NCBI RefSeq assembly: GCF_030867145.1 | Contig: NC_134428.1 | Coordinates: 24,903,537 to 24,967,536, forward strand | Reading direction: 5' to 3' | DNA: 64,000 nucleotides | From: Opisthocomus hoazin | Taxonomy: Eukaryota > Chordata > Aves > Opisthocomiformes > Opisthocomidae | Part shown: positions 1-11,200 of the stretch, piece after piece | How the letters are laid out: each line of letters opens with the position of its first letter | Numbering within the stretch: the stretch's first letter is position 1 | Notes under the pieces: model-generated | What the model was told of the DNA's origin: nothing | Databases searched by the model: none | Seen by the model: only the letters and a program-made list of their open reading frames with translations | Made by a program: the position numbers and the translations under genes

Positions 1-902
<902 letters not shown>

Positions 903-945
903 CATGGGACGTCTTCAGCCCAGGTCAGCCGCAGAACGGGGCCGC
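903..945 (-). other. RPL3L: Candidate RPL3L exon 1 with the initiator ATG
   Basis: The family needs an exon ending in ATG followed by a GT donor. Between exon 2 and the NDUFB10 promoter, the only ATG-GT I find on the minus strand, apart from the one overlapping the NDUFB10 start codon, is at 905-903, with donor GTTTGT. An AT-rich TTAAGTATTAG stretch lies about 65-75 bp upstream on the minus strand (around 966-976) and could serve as a TATA-like element, giving a short 5' UTR. The 5' limit is a guess, and there could be a different exon 1. Confidence 0.35.
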
Positions 946-1355
946 CGGCCGGTGCCTCCCCCCCTCTAATACTTAAGATGGCTGTCGGTCTGAAGACACA
1001 AATTTAGCTACCGGCTTCACCTGCTGCTCTATTAATTTCATACCCAGCCACGCTAGCAGGTTGGAAGTGTGATAAAGGTCAGTGGCCGGTGTCTCAGCTT
1101 ACACCTCTCCCTCCTCAGGAACTCCAGCGCCAAGGGCAGCGATGAGGGCGGCCTCCTGACGAGGCACCGCACGGCCAGCGCTGCAAACGCCCGCGCTGGG
1201 CAGCCCGAGCTGGGCGCAGCCGGCTGCTCTGCGTGGGGACAGACTACGAATACCCCCACCAGCCTAGAAAGAGACTCTGCGAAGGGAAGGGACGGCGGCG
1301 AGCCATGCGGCTGTGAGGGCGGGCTCCGCCGCGCCGCCATGTCGGGGCCTGAGGC

Positions 1356-1517
1356 GCGGACTACACCTCCCGGCATGCCCCGGGCGCAGCGGAGCATGCG
1401 CAGAGCGGCGCCCTCTGACCCCCCCCGCCGGGGTTTGTGTGGGCTGCGGACTACACCTCCCGGCATGCCCCGGGGGCAGCGGAGCATACGCAGAGCGGCG
1501 CCCTCTGCCCCCCCGCC
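1356..1517. promoter_or_regulatory. NDUFB10 promoter with tandem-duplicated ZNF143/NRF1-type module
   Basis: Two near-identical blocks of about 70 bp, at 1356-1427 and 1446-1517, repeat with a 90-bp period and only about three mismatches. Each carries ACTACACCTCCCGGCATGC (1360-1378 and 1450-1468), which fits the ZNF143/Staf consensus ACTACAnnTCCCRGMATGC. Each also has a GCATGCGCAG/GCATACGCAG element resembling NRF1 and an AGAGGGCGCC core (on the minus strand) like the inner half of a CTCF site. The block lies between the RPL3L and NDUFB10 starts, so it may serve both. Motif matching is by eye. Confidence 0.7.
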
Positions 1518-1530
1518 GCCGTGTGGGGCG

Positions 1531-1541
1531 CCGCCATCTTG
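1531..1541 (-). promoter_or_regulatory. YY1-type element near the NDUFB10 start site
   Basis: CCGCCATCTTG matches the YY1 initiator-associated consensus (reverse of CAAGATGGCGG). It lies 31 bp before the NDUFB10 ATG, where TATA-less housekeeping genes often begin transcription. Confidence 0.6.
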
Positions 1542-1571
1542 TCCGCACCGGCCGCCGGGCCCGCCGCCACC

Positions 1572-3522
1572 ATGCCGGAGGACCGGGACTGGGAGGCGTA
1601 CAAGGTGCCGCCGACCCGCACCCCCGTCTCCGAGAGGATCACCTCGGTGCCCAACCCGGTCACCATCTTCCAGACCGTCTTCAACTATGTCATCGACGCG
1701 CCCGTCACCTTCGTCCGAGGTACCGGCGGGTCGGCCCCCCTCGGTAGCGCCGGGGCGGGGGTCGGCCACGGTGCGGGGACACGGGCGCGGGGAGATGGGA
1801 CAGGGTGAGGGAACCGGCACCGGGACGGGCAGGGACACGGGGACAGGGCCACGGACAAGGAGACAACATGGACACCGGGACAAGGGGACAGCACGGACAT
1901 TGGGACAGGCACAGGGAGATGGGACACGGTGAGGGCACGAGCACCGGGACACAGACAGGGAGACAGCTTGGACACTAGGACAAACACAGGAACACAGACA
2001 AGGCGACAGCACGGACATTGGGACAGGGACACAGGGCACAGACAGGGAGACAGCACGTACAGGGGGACAGGGACGTGGGACACAGACAAGATGACAGCAT
2101 GGACACTGGGACAGGGACAAGGAGACAGCACAGACAGTGGGACAGGGAGATGGGACACAGTGAGGGCACGAGCACCAGGACAGAGACAGAGAGACAGCAT
2201 GGACACTGGGACAGGGTTATGGGACACAGAGAGGGAGACAGCATGGACACTGGGTCAAGGACACGGGACACAGACAAGACAGCATGGAGACAGGGATGTG
2301 GGACAAACAACACAAGTACTGGGATAGGGATGTGGGATAGACAAGGGGACAGCATGGACACTGGGACAGGCACAGGGAGATGGGACACAGCGAGGGCACG
2401 AGCACCAGGACAGGCAGGGACACAGACAAGGAGGACAGCACAGACACTGGGACAGGGATGCAGGACAGACAACACGGGATGGTACTGGGACAGGGACGTC
2501 GGACACAGACAAGGAGACGGCATGGACACTGGGACAGACACAGGGACACAGCATGAGTACAGGGACACAAACATCATGGACACAGGGGCAGGGAACACCG
2601 AGCTGGACGTGCCCAGGCACGGGGTCCGCGCGGTGGCCCGGGGTGCCTGACCACCCGCTGTTGCCGCAGAGTGGATCGAGCGCCAGCAAGCCAAGAACAA
2701 GTTCTACTATTACCACCAGAAGTTTCGCCGCGTGCCCGACCTGAGCGAGTGTCTGGAGGGAGACTACCTCTGCTTCTTCGAGGCCGAAGCACAGTGGCGG
2801 AGGGACAGGTACGGTGTCACCGCGGCAGGGCACGCTGCTCGGGTTCGTCACCCCGGGGAGACGCGGCGGTTGGGCTCGAGCTCAGCATTTTTGTGGAGTT
2901 TGGGGTGATGGGGCAGCACCTCCTGCCCACCCTGTCACCGAGCACCCATTTCACAGCGCAGCTGGCCCCTGCAGCGCGCAGTGGCACTGGGACGCGTCCT
3001 CCTGCGCTGCCTGGTTTCTGCAGGGCAGACCAGGATCCCATCACACCCAGAGCTGACCCCCCACGGGGCGTCACCGCCCCTTCGTTCAGCTCTTCTGTCC
3101 TCTCTTGGCTGTGGTGGCATTCGCTGTCACCTTTCCCACAGGATGGTTGATCAGGAGATCGTGGAGATAGTCCGGGAGAGGCTGGGCGCCTGCAAGCAGC
3201 GGGAAGGACCCAACCAGTTCCAGAACTGCGCCAAGGAGATGGAGCAGCTGGCGCAGGTCACCAAGGCCTACCAGGACAAGTGTGAGTGCGGTGGCAGCCC
3301 GCGCGCCCCGGCTCTGCCCGGGAAGGGGCTCGTCAGCCGCAGCCCCGACGCCCCGTGGAACAGAGCTCCATTTCCGTTCAGCCGCCGAGGGGCTCTCACC
3401 AGAGATTTACTTTCCTTTTAGATGGCGATCTTGGTGTCCACGGCAACGCAAGGACGTGCCTGATGAAGCAGAAGCACAGGATGATAGAGGAGAGGAAGGC
3501 GCAAGCAAACCAGTCTCAGTAG
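1572..3522 (+). CDS. NDUFB10: NADH dehydrogenase 1 beta subcomplex subunit 10 (complex I PDSW subunit)
   Basis: Accessory subunit of respiratory complex I, on the intermembrane-space side of the membrane arm. Coding exons are 1572-1719, 2670-2808, 3142-3281 and 3422-3522, all GT-AG, giving 175 residues (human 172). The start has a GCCACCATGC context and reads [19 protein letters not shown]. Diagnostic stretches are RPVTxVRE-like [27 protein letters not shown] and the [10 protein letters not shown] segment. Four cysteines occupy the human positions: Cys77 and Cys84 (C-x6-C), Cys113 and Cys125 (C-x11-C), which form the CHC-type twin-cysteine fold oxidised through MIA40. Intron 1 carries a minisatellite. 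The gene converges with RPS2. Confidence 0.97.
1790..2600. repeat. Minisatellite in NDUFB10 intron 1
   Basis: About 0.8 kb of degenerate tandem repeats built from GACAGGGACA, GGAGACAGCATGGACAC and GGACACTGGGACAGG modules, with variable unit length (roughly 20-60 bp). The plus strand is purine-rich and almost free of TAA/TAG, so every frame looks open for long stretches. That is a composition effect and not coding. Confidence 0.9.
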
Positions 3523-3577
3523 ATCCGAGCAGTCGGCACCTCCCTCGCGTCGAGCAGCGCATGCGGCGTGGCCCTAC

Positions 3578-3583
3578 AATAAA
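3578..3583 (+). terminator. NDUFB10 polyadenylation signal
   Basis: AATAAA lies 56 bp after the NDUFB10 stop codon, giving a very short 3' UTR typical of this gene. Confidence 0.85.
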
Positions 3584-4034
3584 GGCACAGCCCAGCCGTC
3601 TGCCATTCAACCGGGATCCAGACTTTTTTTCTTTGCAGAGATTTGCAGCACCCACAGAGCTCCTCCTTTTCCAGCTCTGCGGAGTTCCAGCGGCCGTGTC
3701 CATCCTCCACACCACGGCCAGCCCCTTGCTCCCGGCACCCCGGGGGTCTCCCGGCGGAGCTGCCCCCTCCGCCAGCCAGCAGCAACCCGCTGCGCTGCCC
3801 AGCCCCGGCCGAGACCCCCTCCGCTAGCGGAAAGGATACGTGCTGCAGGGCAGCACATCGTCTGCAGAGCCGGTTCTGCACCCCGTTTAGGATTAATACA
3901 TGATTAACGAGGATTAGGGTAATTTAACATTCACCAGGCGCTGGCCCACAGACATGAAGCTACTCCAGCCCCCCACCTGCACAGCGCGCTGCCCACCCCC
4001 TCAGACCAGTCACCACTCGGCGTTCACTGAGCAC
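3584..4034. other. Convergent intergenic spacer NDUFB10/RPS2
   Basis: About 450 bp between the two facing polyadenylation signals. I see no exon, RNA gene or repeat in it. Confidence 0.6.
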
Positions 4035-4040
4035 TTTATT
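4035..4040 (-). terminator. RPS2 polyadenylation signal
   Basis: TTTATT on the plus strand is AATAAA for RPS2. It begins 19 bp after the stop codon, matching the very short 3' UTR usual for ribosomal protein mRNAs. Confidence 0.9.
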
Positions 4041-4058
4041 GTCCCGTGCAAAACCCGC

Positions 4059-7087
<3,029 letters not shown>

Positions 7088-7241
7088 TTGCTAGAGCAGG
7101 AAAGGGAGCGTTAGCCGGGACGCCATCGCCGCCGACACCCCAGCGGCAGGGCCCGGAGGCAACCGATGCCACCACCAGCCACGATGGACGCGGATGGGGT
7201 GCAGGCCGCTCTACCACCACCATCCCGCCCACCCGACTTAC

Positions 7242-7262
7242 GTGATCTCTCAGAGTAGAAGG
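7242..7262 (-). other. RPS2: RPS2 non-coding exon 1 with 5' TOP-like start
   Basis: On the minus strand CCTTCTACTCTGAGAGATCAC is followed by a GTAAGT donor (7241-7240). The leading pyrimidine run fits a 5' terminal oligopyrimidine start, as in other ribosomal protein mRNAs. An AATAAATA box (plus 7284-7291) sits about 25 bp upstream as a TATA-like element. Confidence 0.7.
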
Positions 7263-7474
7263 CCGCGCCGCCCCGCCGCTCGGTATTTATTGTCCGAGGA
7301 GATCTCGCGAGAGCACCGCCCGGCCCCGTGCGCTGAATGCGGAATACGCCGCGGGGCAGAGCGGCGCCTTGCGCTCACTTATACAGGTTGCGGGGCGGGG
7401 CGACCCGCTGCCCGCCGTGCGCATGCGCCAGCCTGCGCCCGGTATATAAAGCAGCGCGCAGGCGCGTGCTGCTT
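7263..7474. promoter_or_regulatory. Head-to-head promoter of RPS2 and the SNHG9-like gene
   Basis: About 210 bp separates the two divergent starts. From the RPS2 side it holds a TATA-like box (7284-7291), the palindrome TCTCGCGAGA (7303-7312, frequent in ribosomal protein promoters), several GGGGCGGGG GC boxes (about 7391-7401), an NRF1-type palindrome TGCGCATGCGC (7418-7428) and a canonical TATATAAA (7443-7450) facing the non-coding gene. Sites are consensus matches by eye. Confidence 0.75.
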
Positions 7475-7540
7475 AGTCTGAGGCTTACTGGGGGCAGGTG
7501 TGGGTGTGTGTGTGGTGTCTGCCGCCTTCTGCGCTGTGGT

Positions 7541-7563
7541 GATTTTTTTTTTAAAAAAAAATC
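7541..7563. repeat. T10A9 perfect palindrome in the snoRNA host intron
   Basis: GA, ten T, nine A, TC forms an almost perfect AT palindrome in an otherwise GC-rich intron, about 60 bp upstream of the snoRNA. Confidence 0.85.
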
Positions 7564-7619
7564 AAAAGTTTTTGGGTTGTGGCTGGGGCGCGGTGGGGGT
7601 TGTGTTAGGCTGCGGGTGC

Positions 7620-7749
7620 TGGGCACGGTCTGAAAATCACTTGGGGTCTCGCGTGGCCCCCGGTGAGATAACCGTGCCGACAGCATAGGGAACATTTAGC
7701 TTACTGCCCGCGGCGACGCGCGGGGAGTGAAACCCATGTTCCCATAGCC
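7620..7749 (+). ncRNA. SNORA78: Box H/ACA snoRNA (SNORA78-like)
   Basis: This is a two-hairpin structure typical of pseudouridylation guide RNAs. Hairpin 1 closes with GGCACGGT (7622-7629) against ACCGTGCC (7671-7678). The H box ACAGCA (ANANNA, 7680-7685) follows directly. Hairpin 2 closes with GGGAACAT (7688-7695) against ATGTTCCC (7736-7743), with an inner CCCGCG/CGCGGG stem. ATA (7744-7746), an accepted ACA-box variant, lies three bases before the proposed 3' end. Internal loops in both hairpins leave room for guide pockets. H/ACA class rests on the fold. The SNORA78 name rests on gene order only. Confidence 0.8.
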
Positions 7750-7971
7750 CCCGCGGCGGCCGGGTGACCGGGGCTTGGCGGCTGGGGCTGAGAGTGGCCT
7801 CCCGGGCGGACGGGGCTGCCCTGGTGGTACTGCGGCCCCGCTGCCACGTGCTTGTCTTGCAGAGAGGCCCTTCCTTCCCTGAGAGCTGCGCGAAGGAGAC
7901 GATGGGGGCGACGGCGGCGTGTTCACAGCTGGAGCGCTTTGAAATAATTCAGTTAATGTATTTCTGTGTCC

Positions 7972-7977
7972 AATAAA
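7972..7977 (+). terminator. Polyadenylation signal of the SNHG9-like gene
   Basis: AATAAA at the end of exon 2, about 260 bp before the TBL3 start codon. Confidence 0.8.
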
Positions 7978-8129
7978 AGATGGGTGGCTTGAAAGCTCCT
8001 TTGTCGGGTCTTTATTTGTCCCTTTTATTGTGTGAAAACACCGCTTCTCCTGGCGTTTGGGGCCGGGAAGGCTCTGCTGGAAAGGGCTTCAGGACTGGAA
8101 TTGTGCTAGGCCGCCCCCTGCCCGCACCA

Positions 8130-8218
8130 AAGATGGCGGCCGCGGCGTTCCCCGGCGCCGCGCCTTACGTCACTGCTCTGCGCCGGAAGCAGCTCGCCTC
8201 CCGTGGCAACCGGAAGTG
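8130..8218 (+). promoter_or_regulatory. TBL3 promoter motif cluster (YY1, CRE-like, two ETS)
   Basis: AAGATGGCGGC (8130-8140) is a YY1 site, TTACGTCA (8165-8172) is CRE/ATF-like, and CCGGAAG (8183-8189) plus ACCGGAAGTG (8209-8218) are ETS sites, the second ending 20 bp before the ATG. This is a typical TATA-less housekeeping promoter. Confidence 0.65.
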
Positions 8219-8238
8219 GCCGGCACGCGGAGGGAGCC

Positions 8239-11200
8239 ATGGAGGGTCCGGACTCCACCGCCGTGCACTTCAAGAGCAGGTGAGGGGCGGTGGGGTCGGG
8301 CGGGCGGACGGGAAGGTGCGGCGGGGCCTTAACGCAAATCTCCCCCCCCCTCCCCAGCTACGCCGCGGCCCAGAGGATCGAGCCTTTCTACAAAGGAGGC
8401 CGCGTCCAGGTGAGGCCGCGCCCCGCGGCAGCGCCGGGAGCCCGCCGGGAGCCCTGAGCCGCCATCCCCGCTCCCTGCCCTCCTCCCCGCAGGTCAGCCG
8501 GGATGGGAGGGCCATGTTCTGCCCCTGCGGGACCGGCCTGAGCATCATCGATGTGGGGACGGGAGCGGTGCGCAGCCTGCGGCAGGTGAGGGGGCCCCGC
8601 TTGGGGGAGGGGGGTGTCGCTGCCGCTCACGGCCCTGACGAGGGGGGTGGAGGGGGATGTCCTCACCGGTCACAGCCCCGCGGGGGGGGGGGGGGGGTTC
8701 ATGCTGGTCACGGCCCCGTCGAGGAGGTCCCCACTGCTCCCCGCCAGTCACGACCCCACTGGGGGGGGGTCCCCACCCATAACGACCCCACCGAGAAGGT
8801 TTCCTGCCATCACCAGCTGCTGTCCCAAACCTCCCGGGGGCGGGAGGTGGCAAGAGGGTGGCAATGGCCGCCCACACAGCCAGACATTACCGGCAGTGTC
8901 TGAAACACTGGTGGTGTTAGCAGACGCGCGTAGCGAAGGGGACTGTAAGAGCTGCCCACCCACGGGTGGTGTGACGGTGGGGTTTTCCCTTTTGCTTTTC
9001 TAGGAGGATGAGGAGGATGTCAGTTCGTTTATTCTTAGCCCCGATGACGAGGTACGTGTCTGCTCCGTGGTTTTGGTCGCTGCTCTGTCAGGCTTCTGGA
9101 TGAAGCCGGTGACCGCTGACGGCTGCGCGGCCTGGAGAGCAGCTCTGCGGAGAGGGACTGGGAGTGCTGGGGGACGACAGGGTGGCCATGAGCCAGCAGC
9201 GTGCCCTGGCTGCCAAGAAGGCCGATGGGATCCTGGGGTGCATCAAGAGGAGTGTGGGCAGCAGGGCGAGGGAGGTTCTCCTCCCCCTCTGCTCTGCCCT
9301 AGCGAGGCCCCATCTGCAGTGCTGTGTCCAGTGCTGGGCTCCCCAGTTCAAGAAAGATGAGGAGCTACTGGAGAGAGTCCAGCGCAGGGCTGCGAGGATG
9401 AGGAGGGGACTGGAGCATCTCTCCTACGAGGAGAGGCTGAGGGAGCTGGGCTTGTTCAGCCTGGAGAAGAGAAGGCTGAGAGGGGACCTTAGAAATGCCT
9501 CTAAATATCTGCAGGGTGGGGGTCAGGAGGATGGGGCCAGACTCTTTCCAGTGGTGCCCAGCGACAGGACAAGGGGCAACGGGCACAAACTGAAGCAGAG
9601 GAAGCTCCAGCTGAACATGAGGAAGAACTTCTTCCCTCTGAGGGTGACGGAGCCCTGGCCCAGGCTGCCCAGGGAGGCTGTGGAGTCTCCTTCTCTGGAG
9701 ATATTCCAGCCCCGCCTGGCCGCGGTGCTGTGCAGCCTGCTCTGGGTGACCCTGCTTGGGCAGGGGGTTGGGCTGGGGCATCCCCAGAGGGCCTTGCCAA
9801 CCCCTGCCATCGTGTGAGTGTCGTAGCAGCTGGCATTTCTGTGCTTTGCATCTGGGCACTGAAAGAAATGAAGATCTGGTCGGTAGCTAATGATGCTTTC
9901 CTTCGCCTTGCTTTTGCGCAGATCCTCGTGACAGGGAGCCGAGCCCTGCTGCTGAAGCAGTGGAACTGGCGAGAGAGCAAATGTGTTCGCACGTGGAAAG
10001 CCGTGCACACGGCACCGGTTGCTAGCATGGCCTTTGACTCTACTTCCACGTTGTTAGCCACAGGTACTACGGTCCTGCTTCAGTGTCACGCGGCGGGAGC
10101 GATACTGAGGGGCCCTTCTGCTTTTGGGTAACTTAGCGCAGCTGGACGCAGCCCGAGGCAGTGAGCTCTGGAACTCAGACACCCTCAGCAGAGGTTTTAC
10201 TAAAGTAGAAGTGGCGTTGTGATAGACAGTGAGGGCACCTCTTCAAGTTCTGTCTGAAATACTCTCAGTAAAATGATGATTAAAAGCCAGGCATCTATGG
10301 GACAGTGTGGTGTAGTTATCCCAGTGCAGAACTGGGGCTCCTGGAGGTGGCCAGGCATGAGCTGTATCTTGATTGTATGTCAGGATTCCTGTCTGGGAGC
10401 AGTCAGGTTTTGCCCAGCTCTCTGAAAGCGCAAAGTGCTCTGCGAGCTTCTCTCGGTGTGGGTGGTTGTCAATCAGATTCATTTTTCTTTCTGCTGCCTT
10501 AGCAAGCCATGAAATTTTAGAGTTGCTGACGCGTTGGACCTCTTGTGTCTCTCCTCCGTAGTCCATTCTTACATGCCCTTCTTCGGCAGGTGGCTGTGAC
10601 AGCACCATTAAGATCTGGGATATGATCAAACAGTACTGCACGCACAACCTCAGAGGGTCCTCGGGAGTTGTACAGTAAGGACGAGTCGTGTTTGTCAGTC
10701 ACTGGTGTGGGCGTAATGCTTGGCCGCTGGGGTTGATGTGACGGGTCCTGACTTAGCAGAATGTAAAGGCCCGATCCGAGCAGGCTCTGGGCTCCCCTGT
10801 TTCCCGGTTTTTGGGGTGTCTAGTGAAGGAGCAAGGCTATGACTGCGTTTAACCCAGAGGGGAAAGAGTTTGGTGAAGAAACGTGTTGGGATCTGAGTGG
10901 AACATCTGTGCTTGCACACTGATGCACTTCAGGAACGTGCAAGGCTGACAGAGAGCAGCTGTAAATTTTCCTGGCGGGTGGCAGAGGAATGAAGTCCTAC
11001 AAGGAAAGTCCTGGTACAAATTCACATCGCTTGATCTGCCAAGCTCTTTGTGTGAATTTGTGTTTACTGAAGCACTGGGCTCACGCCGGGCAGTTTATTC
11101 TGTCCCCTTCAAGTCTGTCTCTCTCTGTCCAGCCTTGTCGAGTTCCACCCCGATACCTCCCGTCTGCAGCTCTTCTCCTCCTCAATGGACTACAAGATCC

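Larger units (their letters stand above)
7475..7995 (+). ncRNA. SNHG9: Spliced non-coding snoRNA host gene (SNHG9-like)
   Basis: A TATATAAA box at 7443 is followed by a short exon ending GGGGCAG at 7497 with a GTGTGG donor, and an acceptor CTTGCAG at 7856-7862. Exon 2 runs to an AATAAA at 7972-7977, so cleavage is expected around 7995. No conserved open frame is present. The intron (7498-7862) contains a complete H/ACA snoRNA fold. Mammalian SNHG9 occupies the same position, divergent from RPS2 and upstream of TBL3, and likewise hosts one H/ACA RNA. The exact start site is inferred from the TATA spacing. Confidence 0.75.

Noticed and set aside
1395-1517. Possible CTCF sites in the duplicated promoter block
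   Set aside because: Only the AGAGGGCGCC half fits. The CCASY half of the consensus is missing in both copies.
1053-2700. Long open frames on both strands (up to 355 codons) upstream of and within NDUFB10 intron 1
   Set aside because: They run through the minisatellite and the promoter duplication. The text is repetitive and present in all frames, and no family motif appears.
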